DNA from: Staphylotrichum longicolle
Taxonomy: Eukaryota > Ascomycota > Sordariomycetes > Sordariales > Chaetomiaceae
Reading direction: 5' to 3'
Assembly (NCBI GenBank): GCA_019096155.1
Contig: JAHCVI010000001.1
Location: 2,170,001-2,234,000 of the forward strand
DNA: 64,000 bases
Part shown: one piece after another, positions 12,901 through 24,054 of the stretch
Numbering within the stretch: position 1 is the stretch's first letter
How the letters are laid out: each line of letters starts with the position of its first letter
Position numbers and translations under genes: made by a program
Notes under the pieces: model-generated
Database searches by the model: none
Told to the model about the DNA's origin: nothing
What the model saw: the letters and a program-made list of their open reading frames with translations, nothing else

Positions 12901-13963
12901 CTCGCCGGTCGTTGCGCCGCACACTTTCAGCCCGGATGACTTTGTCAACGTTGTGCCCATTATCAAGGACTCGTGCCCGCGCAGTGCGCTGGCTGAGGAG
13001 GCACTTGAGGCCGGCCGCCTCTCGATCTACCAGAATCAGAGGAAGCTTGGCGAGGACCTCCTCCTTGAGTCGTTGTCCCTGCATGAGCAGATCTACGGCC
13101 TTGTCCACCCCGAGGTCGCTCAGATGTACCACACGCTGTCTCAGCTGTACTTCCAGCTTGACCAGAAGGACGCTGCCGTGGAACTGGCCAAGAAGGCGGC
13201 TATCGTTGCTGAGCGGACTGTCGGTCTCGACTCTGCCGAGACGGTGCTGAACTACCTCAACCTTAGCCTGTTCCTCCACCAACGCGGTGACAGCAAATTG
13301 GCGCTCGGCTACGCCAAGCACGCCCTCGACATTTGGAAGGTCATTTATGGCCCCGACCACCCGGACACCATCACCACCATCAACAACTATGCCGTCATGC
13401 TGCAAAGCCTCAAGGCGTACCACGAGTCGCGCCGCTGGTTTGAGGAGTCGCTGCGCGTCTGCGAGAAGGTGTTCGGTCGGCAGTCGATCAACTCAGCGAC
13501 GCTACTCTTCCAGCTCGCCCAGGCGCTTGCACTCGACCAGGACTCTAAGGCGGCCGTCGACCGCATGCGCGAGAGCTACAACATCTTCCGCACCGCCCTC
13601 GGCCCCGACGACAAGAACACCAAGGAGGCCGAGCACTGGCTCGAGCAGCTCACGCACAATGCCGTGTCCATCGCTAAGCAGGCCAAGGATCTGCAGGCGC
13701 GCCGCGCTCGTGCAGGCTACCGGTTTGCCTCGCGCGGCGTGTCCGTCGGTGCCTCGGCCACTGGCACCGTGCCGGCGGCCACGACCGAGCTGGCTGGCAA
13801 GCCAACGCCGCCGCCGTCGATGGACAGCCGCACGATTGATGAGCTGGTGCGGTATATCGAGGGCACGGACAAGAAGAAGACCGGCGGTGGTGCCGGTGGC
13901 AAGAAGCGCTCTGGCAGGGGTAACCCGAAGAGGAGAGGTGGTGCGGCAGGTGCGAGCGCTTGA
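9915..13963 (+). CDS. CLU1: Clustered mitochondria protein CLU1/TIF31
   Basis: Four exons (9915-9954, 10051-10146, 10213-10271, 10322-13963) join in frame to 1278 residues, a normal length. CLU proteins bind mRNAs of nuclear-encoded mitochondrial proteins, keep mitochondria distributed, and co-purify with eIF3 in yeast. The three tiny 5' exons supply the start of the CLU N-terminal ubiquitin-like domain (about 47-140, beginning DAPFLVKIVLP). The central CLU domain is about 345-575, followed by a Lys/Glu-repeat linker (about 610-665) and an eIF3 p135-like region. A basic Lys patch near 840, a tetratricopeptide-repeat array (about 959-1175) and a basic Gly/Arg/Lys C-terminus follow. The internal frame begins with GTG at 10322 only because it follows the intron; the true ATG is at 9915. 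Expected in the cytoplasm. Confidence 0.95.
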
Positions 13964-15646
13964 GCTGGTCGCCTAGCTGTTGACATGTCCACTCAAACCA
14001 GTGGTGCCGAGGCTCCTTGACGGGCAAAAAGCCACAATGTTGCTGCTGTACTATGTATCCTATTTCTTGTATTTGTAAATATCAGGTGGAGGGAGGTTTG
14101 GAAAAATAGGTGGGCGAGAGTTGGTGAGGTATCATCATCTTTTCTGTTTGTCGGCGACTACGGGGCAGAGCAAAACGGGGTAGCATGGCTTTTTCGCTCT
14201 CTCTTCCAGAGCTCTTGTTGTTATTAACCACTCTACCGATTGAGATTCTCCAAGAGAGGGGGAAAAGTTCGGGCGGCGGTGTGAAATGAGCTGGGGTTGA
14301 TAGATGTGGTTGATCTATTGGCTGGTTGTGGCAGGACGGTTGAAAGGGGGGTAATGCTTTAATGGAAACACAATCTTCACTCTGCAGGTTGGCCAAGCTA
14401 TGGTGTGCTGCCTCTCCCATGCGCAATGTGTGAAGGAAGCGCTGTGAGGGCCGGTGGTATGTGTTCTGGAATTGGGTTTTCGTCTCTGATGAACAAGATC
14501 TCACATTTCTTTCTGTTGAGCTTCCAACCCCTCCATCGTTTGTATTGCCTTCTTGTTTTTCTTTGCTATTTCATGTTTTGTTCAGGCTTTCCAATATATT
14601 TGTCATCCCAGTGTCTTCCCTTCTTTTCTGTTTTTTTGTGCTTATTATGGTCAGATGCCAGGGTGGCTGGATGGTGGATCAGGGAGGTTGGTGAAAGCGG
14701 CTTTCCTGATTCTGCTCCATCCTCCGCTCTGGGGTATCATCACGGCCGCAAAAAGTGTGGCGCACCAACAACAAGAATGTTGGGACAAGTGCTTCTATTC
14801 TTGTTCTTATTGGTGCGGATTAGTTCGGGTTTGAATTATCATTGGGTCTTGACTGAAATGCAAACAAGGCTGGACCTCGAAGGTCGTGAAGGGGACAGGC
14901 GATCGAGTGTATGCGCCCCCTGCGTCTTTGTTGACTTTGGAGAGACCAAGGCTGGGAGCGGGTTTGGGGGGCTGGGGGTGGATCAGTCACGGATGCGACG
15001 TCGTGGACCATTCTCAGTTTGCAGGAAGATTCGAAGAAAGAATAAATCAGATTGCAGTAAGAAGATGAAGATGGCATCTAATCTTGGACCGTGATGCATA
15101 GAATAATAGATGGAGGAATTTAACGCGCAAACCAGGCTCTTTTGCCTTCCGGATTTGGCCTTGCAGACGCACTTCGCACCTTCGAGTCTCTCTAAGGCCT
15201 TTGATCACGGAACGATCACGGTGCACGTGAGTCCCATTTTGCCCCACCATGAATAGAGCTTCGCCCCGACTGATTGGTCACTCGCCCCTCCGTCCTGCCT
15301 CGCGCCCTCCAGTTTGTTTAATTGATCCGTCGCGTTGAACTGGGAATCGCACAGCCAAAGTTTTGCAACCTCTTCATTGTCCATCCCCGTTCTTGCCACA
15401 ACGGGAAAGGAACACGATCTCTGGCTGCGACATCTTGCGCATGATTACCAGCCATTGCCACTTTATCATTTTCCAAGTGTTCTGTATCGTGCACGCCGAC
15501 AATCACGCTGTCGCATAACTCAAGGCGTCCGGGTTCGTTGCGGGCACCAACCGAGAGGCCAGCCTCCTGCGCCCGAACACCCTCAACCAGTCCAACCCCT
15601 CCCCCGATTCCTCACCTGATGGTCTAGCTCAGACCCGCGACCCAAG
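13964..15646. other. Intergenic, CLU1 to forkhead gene
   Basis: The CLU1 3' untranslated region and the forkhead promoter are expected here. There is T-rich sequence around 14500-14640. Open frames in it lack motifs or splice support, so I call no gene. Confidence 0.5.
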
Positions 15647-17947
15647 ATGCCCTCCGAACGCGCACAACGCGCGCGCCGAGATTTGCGCAGTGATGCCATT
15701 GCTGAATCCTCGTCGCCATCGCGCCCCTCCAAGCGGCGCAGGAAGGTACGGACCATATGCGAAACCCCGGTCGCGCAACCTCGAGTCTTGGAGGCTTCGG
15801 CCGCACTTTTCCTTGCAGCACTTTATTTTTCTTTCAATATTGTCCTCGCAATCGAAAGCGACATTTTCAAGCGACTAACAATGCTTCCTTGAACAGAATG
15901 ACGACGCCGCCGAAGCGACCGAGACCTCCGAGCCGATTGACGAGGGCGACTCGTCGCACGTTGCCGATCAGTCGATCGTCGATGATGACGACCAGCTTGT
16001 AACTCGAGTAATCCAGCATCTGATAGCTCCCGCTGTACCACCACAGGCCAGCAAAGATCATGCCAACAGCATCCACGAGTCCAATAAGGAAGGGGTCAAG
16101 GCTTACGCGAAGATCGCTGCTGTTGATTGGACATTTTACATTACGAGGCTCACCGTCAACATTGGCCGCTTGTCGGAACCCGCCCAAGCGAGGACCGATC
16201 AGACCCAGGAAGACCCGGATGCGGTGCACATCGACTTGGGCCCCAGCAAGCTCATCTCTCGTCTCCACGCCGTCGTCTATTTCAACCGCGACCAGGAGAC
16301 ATGGTGGTTGCTCGTGAAGGGTCGCAACTCGCTCAAGGTGGATGGCACTCTGTGGAAAGCTGGCCAGGCCGGGCCCCTGCGTAGTGGCGAGGTCATTGAG
16401 ATTGGCGGCGTCGAGATGATGTTCGTCCTTCCCATTGATCTTGGCCCGCTCCAGATCGCCCGGCCGTACCTCGAGAGGGCCGGCATTGTCAAGGCAGAGC
16501 CTCCTGCCGCCCCTGCGCGGGCGACCCGCCACCCTCTCCCATCATCGGGCGACGGTGCGCACTCGAGCTCCCCAAGCAAGTCGTCGCGCGGCCAGAGCTC
16601 GCAGAAGCCCTTGGCACCGGCGCCCCCTGACTACAAGCGGCCGGGTACCCCGCCGTCGATTCGAGCCCGCGGTGCGACGGCGAGCAAGACACCGCTTGTC
16701 GAGCTTGGGAGCGGCCCCTTGTTGATGAGCCATAGCGACGTGGACCTTGCGCTGGATGAGAACCGGCATATCAAGCCTCAGTTCAGCTATGCGCAGATGA
16801 TCACGCAAGCAATCATGAACACGCCGGAGCAGAAGCTCAACCTGGCTGGCATTTATCATTACATTCAAACGCGATACGCCTACTACAGGCATCAGCCGGC
16901 AACGGGTTGGCAGGTACGCGCCTTCTTCTGATCTCCATGGTCTGCCGTTGAGCAAAGCTAACCCATCCCAGAATTCAATTCGGCACAACCTCTCTCTGAA
17001 TAAGGCGTTTGAGAAGATTGCCCGATCGACTGACGAGCCTGGAAAGGGCATGAAATGGCAGCTCGTCCCTGAATCCCGCGAGGAGATGCTCCGCACAGCT
17101 TGGAGAGGGGGCCGTGGTGGCCATCGCGGCTCCTCCAATCCGTCGTCCCCTAGCCAGCTGAGCTACATCACCTCGGGTCCTAGAGACATGGCGGCAAGGG
17201 ATCCCATCTCGGCTCGCAAGCGCAAGGTATCACCGTCGGGGTCACCACAGCCCCGCTCGTCTCTTCGAGACTCGCATCTGACGCCTGTGCGTCCGATGCG
17301 GAAGCCGCTGCCTGACGAACCAGGCGCCGGGCCCGGGGCGGATGATAGTCCTCTCCCTCGCGCGCGGAAACCAAACACATCGAGCACGCTGGGGCTTGTT
17401 GAGAACGCTCCGGGTTCGCCGACGCTGACGTCGTCGTACCTGCAAGATGACGGCGCGTCGTTTGTCACGCCAGCACCGCACCGAGTGCACCCTAAGCTCG
17501 CGCCCCCGAGTACTGCGCAAAGGCCCAGCCAGCACATGCCGACTAGCTCCCCTGCGCCCTTTTGGAAATATGCGGACATTGGGAGCACACCGCTGAGGCC
17601 TGTCCATGCGCCATTTGACCTCAGCCCGTCCAAGGCCCTGGGTGGACTTCCGCCTCCGAGTAGCAGTCCGCCGCGGAGCAAGTCGCCCGTGCAGAGCCCG
17701 ACCAGGCCGAGCAGTCGTGCGCCCGTGGACGAGCCGCCGAGTCCGGTGGGAGAGGATGAAGACGGCGGATTTGATCTGACCAAGTATGCAGACCCCCAAC
17801 CCATAAGTACCCCATCTAACTGACTGTCCGCTAACACGATGAAATAGGGGTTTTCAGAGCATCGGCAGCTATCATGCACCTGTTGGACATGGAAAGCAAG
17901 TGCAGCCTGCGTCTAACGGAGACTTATCAGCCAGCGGCAGCGCATAG
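15647..17947 (+). CDS. FHA-forkhead transcription factor, Fkh1/Fkh2 type
   Basis: Four exons (15647-15745, 15897-16913, 16972-17783, 17848-17947) give 675 residues. This class binds cell-cycle promoters (G2/M genes in yeasts) and, through the FHA domain, phosphothreonine partners. The FHA domain is about 122-212 (NIGRLSE, SRLHAVVYF, RNSLKVDG). The forkhead domain is about 326-410 (QFSYAQMITQAI, then NSIRHNLSLNKAFEKI and KGMKWQL) and is split by intron 2 just before the DNA-recognition helix, a position that leaves phase intact. The C-terminal third is Ser/Pro-rich with many SP/TP sites, fitting CDK control. For the last intron I chose the GTATGC donor at 17784, which reads into GFQSIGSYHAPV and a stop at 17945. 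A weaker donor at 17807 or intron retention would change the C-terminus. Confidence 0.9.
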
Positions 17948-20724
17948 GGTGGCCCTGTCCGGCGGAGAAACCAAAGACGTCCTGCACCCAGCCAACAGGC
18001 GGTGGCTTGGGGCAGCGGATATCATGTCCCGTCGTTTTACAGAACACACCCGAAGTGATCTCCTTTGAAGGGGCCAACGACTTTTGTGGCCGCACGACAC
18101 TACCACTTTGACTCATGTCATGACTTGGTTACTTTGGGACACACCAGAGGAGAAGGGAGGGGAGGAGTTGTGCTTGTTTTATCTCGGTTGAGCTGTTTGA
18201 TTTTGTATCACCAGTGGAGAGGCGGGTTTGTTTTGTTCAGTCATCAACCGCCATCCGCATTCTCTCAGCTGACTACCTGGCGGTGGATTGGATTGGTTTG
18301 CGAGGGCGGCTGGGGAGGAGTTCTGGTGTTAAGCGGTGATTTGTGGCATGTTGATGTTTGATGTATGCCGTTTGGGAGGAACTCGTCACTCATTACTCAA
18401 AAGGGGGGCGTTGGAAGGAGTATCGGCATGGTTGGCTCATCCATGTTTTATGTCGTATATGGTAGCTGATACGATAGCCACGGATTTATCTCAGGTGCGA
18501 ACTTGATTGTATGGTTCCGTTCCGGTTGGAGGGCATGAATTACGGCGAAGCGAGATGTCATTGAGGGCATCAGGTTGAGTGCCGGCTCCAATTTGTGCTC
18601 TGAACCATGTCTGCATACCAGGTGCAGCTATCGTTTCAGGGCAAGGGTTCGAGTGTCAGGGCTCACTTGTCGGTGAGCCGTCAAGCAGGCCTCCCGCCTC
18701 TTCTGGCAAGGTCCACGAGCAAACCGCGATTCTCACCGGCCCATCGCTTCCTCCCCGTTCTTCCTGACCAGTTCGTCGATCGGTGGTCACGCAAGGATTT
18801 CCATTTTTCTGATACTCTGAAACGTCTTATTCACTCGCTTCGGTGAACATTGACCCGCTCGGGCCGAGAAACAGGACTGTCCTACTCGGATCGGTGGCTT
18901 TCTGCACCCTGTTCCCGCGCCTCCCTTTTTGCGCCCAAACGGTCTGATGTCCTTGACCGGTCGTCGGCTGAGCTCGGAAAGGGCCGGGTACCAGCTTGAT
19001 GATGGAGAAGTGCGCTTGTCACGGGTCTGCTGGAGTGTGGTGTACCATGAGACGGGCCGATGGACTTCGGCTTGGTTGGGCAGTGTGAGCGTGGTCTGGG
19101 TTGTGTCGTCCCCGGGTCATCCCCGGGGCTGTTTCAGGTGCCGTACTTTTGGAACAGCGTCCGAGTCGGTCAACCTATCTCCTTCTGTACTTCACTTCTC
19201 CTCTCCCTAGCTGTTTCGCTGACTTGGCTGTTGGAAACGAGTGCCGCTCCTGGCAAGCGGAAGGAAGCTTGAAGGAAGCTTATCTGCATGGGCCTGTGCA
19301 TGGCAGATTTGCCCATTCCACTTCTCGCATCGACTTCTGTCACATCCGCAGCTATCCGTGGCGGCACCCGCACAAGCCAATGGTCAAGTAAAGGTATGTA
19401 CGTGAGTGTATCCCGTCTCTTGTCCTTCTCGCCCAACCAACACACAACCCGGCCCGTACACCCCTTCCTTCGCCTCTCGCGTTTACCGACGGGTCAGGCC
19501 GTGGTGACCCGGCACGCTGGGTCTGGCGCGGGCACCGCCACCAGAACAAGCCCAGTGGGGGTTCACGGCATGGCACGAGGGACATGATCTGTGCAAGCTC
19601 CCGCCCCCCGTTCCCGGATTCGGCATCCCGGCCTCGGCATGCCGCTTCCCGCCAACATATCATTCCGTTTCTCCCATTCTCTCCTCTGTGACCGACCATG
19701 ACACATCCCGACGGGAAGCTCGGGGCAGGGGGAGCTGGTGTGAGTTGTGGCGACGCTATTGGGTGCCGTATCTGTCCCGACTCTGGGTGGCCTTTACCGG
19801 TCCATGTCTGGTTCGCGAGTCGGTGAAGCGGAGGGATTTTGACACGGGCTGTTGGTCGTCTGTCAGCATGTTCTCGTTCGATGGAAAAGTGGGATGATCA
19901 TGACGGGCCTCGGCATGAACCGACCATCCTGGCACATACGGCCAGCGGTGCTACTGACAGCTAGTGGTCGCATGTCCCGCCCGGCCACGGACGGGGTACG
20001 GACCCCCTTGTCACATCCTCCACGGCACTTCCCTGATTCTCACGCCAACGACTCCAAAGCACCCGCATGAGATATGGACACAGGCCCTGGTGCAGCCGAG
20101 GCTTGTGCGTCGCCAAGTCATTCGAGAAGTTCTGCCAGGCAAGGCGGCTACACAGTAACTGACTTGTCAGTCTTGGCCAGTCGTTGATATGCAGACTTCC
20201 CTGGGTTGTATGTACTGTACTGCGTGCTGCCGTTGTTGTACCACATCGAGGACACCCAGGTATTGCAGTCGCATCAGGAAGTTTCCCTGGCCACCGGCGA
20301 GTTTTGACATATGCAGCCGCTCTGATTGCATATTGCTTGAGCACGATCCTGCAACTGCCCTTTCCTTTCACACCGAGACGTGGGAGTGACGACGGCTGAC
20401 GGCCGCGTGTGCGGAACTCGCGCGGGGTGGAAGGCTCAGGGGGAAAAGGCTCTCTAGTGTGGCAGTGGCAGGCAGGTCAAGTCATACCCGCGTCGGCGCG
20501 ACTGCCGGCGGATGGACTTGTACGGGTTGGTCAAATGTCCACCTAGAATTGTGGCATGGGGTAATAGTGCCGTAGCATCCTTTGTCTGGGGTAGCTGTCA
20601 AGTTTCAAGAGCCACCAGGTATAAAGGGGTGCTCAATGGCCACGATTTCTACTAGCGTCGAATCAAGTGGGCTACACATTCATAAACACCCCCTTTCCGT
20701 GACTTTTAGAATTCAACCTTCAAG
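17948..20724. other. Intergenic, 2.8 kb
   Basis: No gene is supported between the forkhead gene and the aminotransferase. The sequence is of mixed composition with short palindromic words such as CTGTAC/GTACAG. The aminotransferase promoter must lie near the right end. Confidence 0.5.
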
Positions 20725-22281
20725 ATGGGACAACTTCTCTCCATCTCCCCCAAGTCAGCTCGTCGGGTCCTCCCTCACAAGTCTGAAGGGGACATCACAG
20801 ACTCAACTTCTGACCTTGGCCCTCCCCAGACAGGCCTCAACGGGCTCCCCCGTCTGAAAAAGGCGAGAGGCCACTACTGGTATCCCGCCAATGGCCCCAA
20901 GATCCTCGATGCTTGCGGCGGCGCTGGGGTAGCCTGCCTCGGACATGGGCGGCAGGACATCATCAGGGCCGTCAACGCCCAGATGAGCTCGTACACATAC
21001 GCTTCATATGCCCACTTCAAGACGTCTCCTGTGCAGGAGCTCTCCGACTGGCTCATCAAGAGCACAGAACACAAGATGCAAAAAGTCTACATCATGTCTT
21101 CCGGTAAACTCCATGTCCCTCCCACTTTCCTTTCCACCTCTTGACCACTTCCCTCCCCCCATTTTTCCATCCCACATTACCAACACACACACTCTCTCTC
21201 TGCAGGCTCGGAAGCCATAGAAGCCGCCCTCAAGCTCGCCATCGAGTACTTCCTCTGGACCGGCCAGCCGGCCCGCACCAACTTCATCGCCCGCGAGGGC
21301 TCGTACCACGGCACCACGCTCGGCGCCCTCTCCGCGTCGGGCCACGTCGTCCGGCGCGCGCCCTTCCACGCCCTCCTCGTCCCGGAGCGCTTCCACCGCG
21401 TCAGCGCGTGCAACCCCTACCGCCAGCGCCTCACCAGCAACGAGTCGGACGCCGCCTTCGTCGCGCGCAAGGTCGCCGAGCTCGAGGCCGCGTTCGCCCG
21501 CCTCGGGCCCGAGACGGTCGCGGGCGTGGTGCTGGAGCCCGTGGTCGGCGCCGCGCTGGGGTGCGTCCCCGCCGCGCCCGGGTACCTGGCCGCGGTGAAG
21601 GCGGTGTGCGACAGGCACGGGGCGCTGCTGATCCTGGACGAGGTCATGTGCGGGATGGGGAGGACGGGCACGCTGCATGCCTGGCAGGGGGAAAGGGAGG
21701 AGGAGGGGCCCGAGGGTGGGGTGGGGGTGGTGCCGGACCTGCAGGCTGTTGCAAAGGGGTTCGCGGGCGGATATCAACCTGCGTCGGCGCTGCTTGTTGG
21801 GGGGAAGGTGGCGGGTGTGATGGAGCGGGAGGGCAAGGTTTTCACGCATGGGCATACGTACCAGAACCATCCTGTAGTGGCGGCCGCGGCGTTGGCGGTG
21901 CAGAAAGCGGTTGAGAGGGAGGGGTTGTTGGCAAACGTCAGGGTGCAGGGGCGGCTGTTGGAGAGGTTATTAAGGGAGAGACTTGGGGCGCATCCGAATG
22001 TGGGCGATATCAGGGGGAAGGGGTTGTTTTGGGGGGTCGAGTTCGTGAGGGATAAGGCGACCAAGGAACCGTTTGAGCCGGGGCTGGGGGTTGCGGAGCG
22101 GGTGCAGAAGGCCGCGGTGAGGGAGTTCAAGGTCCTGGTGTATCATGGTCAGGGGTGTGCTGGAGGTGGACGTGGAGACCATATCATGATCATGCCGGCG
22201 TACACCATCTCGAGCAAGTTGGTCGTTGAGATTGTGGAGAGAGTCGTGTGCGCGGTGGATGAGGTCTTCCGGGCGCTTTGA
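20725..22281 (+). CDS. Class-III pyridoxal-phosphate aminotransferase
   Basis: Two exons (20725-21103 and 21206-22281; 102-bp intron, GTAAAC donor, polypyrimidine tract and GCAG acceptor) give 484 residues, normal for fold-type I class-III aminotransferases (GABA, ornithine, adenosylmethionine-8-amino-7-oxononanoate and related transaminases). Visible landmarks are SGSEAIEAALKLA binding the cofactor phosphate and EGSYHGTTLGALSASG. The LDEV motif has Asp271, which contacts the pyridine nitrogen, and Lys310 in AVAKGFAGGY is the Schiff-base lysine. All catalytic residues are present, so the enzyme should be active. The intron splits the SGSEA motif. No signal or mitochondrial presequence is obvious. 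The substrate cannot be assigned; it is not the canonical mitochondrial GABA transaminase by its N-terminus. Its neighbours give no pathway hint. Confidence 0.9.
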
Positions 22282-22535
22282 TGTGTCAGATCAAGTCAAA
22301 CGGGGGGGGGTTGAGCTGACCTGGCTGTGTATTCCCTTTTGTAGTGTCGAAACGGCGCAAGCGGTCTTTGTGATAGAATATCATCATCTTTTTCTTGGGA
22401 AAGACTGAGAAGAGGCTAGACGAAGAAGACCACAACCTGAACACCAAGCACTCGCCAGAACCAGTACGCCGTTGCCTCCCTATCCCAAACCCCAAAGACA
22501 TGCAGTCATCACCCCACAATACACGCAGAATGGAA

Positions 22536-23371
22536 TCATGCCCCAACGATCCCCAAGGCCCTCAAGCCTTGTTTAAAATCTGGAATCTCATCCGCACTCG
22601 CTGCCGGCTTGCTCCACCGCACAACCCCATCAGCGTCGACGGCAAACGCGCCTCCAATCTGCCACCGACTGCCACTCTCCGAATTCCGGTTCCTGTTGAG
22701 CAATCATGGCCCGTCAGCCCCATCTCTGCTCACTGTCTCAAGGGGCATCAAGCAAGAGCGGGTATACATACCATATCCCCTCGTCGGTCCCCAGCTTCCA
22801 CGCATGCCACAGCGCCACCGGGTTCACGGCATACCAGGTCGAGCTGACCCCCAGGCCCCAGGCGTGGTACAGCTCGCGCTGGGGGTCAATGACCATCTGG
22901 ACTTCCCACTCGCCGCCCACTTGAACGATCCTGCCAGCCGCCAGTCAGCCGTCTGATTACCATTGTACTTTGGTAGTGTGAACAGAGGAAGGAAGTGAGA
23001 GAGGGGAGAGAGAGAGAAAACGGCATACCACTTATCCGTCTCCTCCTGCGTCGACTGCGAGACGGCGACACAGTGGAGCTCCGGGTGGTGGTTCGACAGG
23101 TCCGTGAGCAGCTTGAACGTCTTTTCTGCGACTGTCGTGGTGCCCCCGCCGGCGGGTTAGAAATCGGCTGCAATGAAAGGAGGGCTTGGAAATGAAAGGT
23201 GTTATTCGATGCTGACTTACACGGACAGCCGCAGTGCCGGAGGAACACGACCATTACGGGCTTGTCGCTGGGAAAGTGGACGTCCTTGCCCAGGGTTGGC
23301 GCGGGGTCGCCCACCTGGGGGACGGGGACGACGGCCTCGTCGGTGTGCGGGTTTTGATGCGATCCGGACAT
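22536..23371 (-). CDS. AhpC/TSA-like thioredoxin-fold protein
   Basis: Four minus-strand exons (23371-23221, 23131-23029, 22930-22772, 22692-22536) splice cleanly to 189 residues. Introns are 89, 98 and 79 bp, with GTAAGT, GTATGC and GTATGT donors. The fold is that of the peroxiredoxin-like AhpC-TSA family found in many fungi. A VGDPAPTLG entry is followed by the active-site strand VVFLRHCGCP with Cys47 and Cys49, then FAEKTFKLLTDLSNHH. A core of Trp-rich strands and a C-terminal RWQIGGAFAVDADGVVRW strand close the thioredoxin fold. A CGCP rather than CxxC arrangement is usual for this subgroup. The likely role is a cytosolic thiol peroxidase or redox protein, but activity is not certain. It is convergent with the aminotransferase; their stops are 254 bp apart. 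Confidence 0.85.
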
Positions 23372-24054
23372 TTTGGGTTTTTTGGAAAGGGGTTTGGGCG
23401 TCAGATATTTCCCAGTATTTAGTTGACTCTGGCGTTTCCTGCTGAGTTGTAATGTTGTGTTGAGAATAAGCAGAATTGAGGAATAATCGTGAAATGCACT
23501 CAAGGAACTGAGATATGATAGGACAACGGGCTTGGGCAGGTTTCTCCCTTTGCACCAGCTTTGAAGCGCGATTTTGGAGCTTTGGAGAGAGGGAATGCGG
23601 CTTTAAGAAGTCAGGTGCGAGGCTCTGTGAGAGTGTGGCGTTTGATGTCATTCGAACATGGACTCTTTGACATCGTGTGTTGGCCTGCTCCTCCGCGTCT
23701 TCCGGGTGGTGGGGTGATAAGATAAGCGTGTAAGTGAGCGCTCAACTTCGGGCTCAAAGATCTCTCTTTGAGGCCTCCCCCTGAACCGCACTCGCTCCTC
23801 ATTGCTTCCTACAATTCACGGGCTGCATGTATTCAACTGTGGTCATATCTCTAGGCAAGCGTATACACATCGTAGAGGAGACCCGCTCCAAGGGCTGACA
23901 TTGCCCTTTTGTATCCAGCACACACAATGCAATCCAATCCTCTATACAAAATCGCTCATAACCCGGGTATCTATCCTCATGTATCCAACAAGACATTAGT
24001 AATGTATAGCCCAAAAAAAGTCGCAATATGTAGACCGAAACCGTGGGCTTAGAA
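23372..24054. other. Intergenic, peroxiredoxin-like to Zn2Cys6 gene
   Basis: Promoter of the thioredoxin-fold gene and 3' flank of the Zn2Cys6 gene. The right half (about 23800-24040) is A/T-richer than its surroundings, as expected of a 3' untranslated region. No gene seen. Confidence 0.45.

Noticed and set aside
11087..13423. 778-codon open frame antisense to CLU1
   Set aside because: It mirrors CLU1 codons in a GC-rich gene with biased third positions, gives Leu/Val/Arg-rich sequence without domains, and lies entirely over a well-supported gene.
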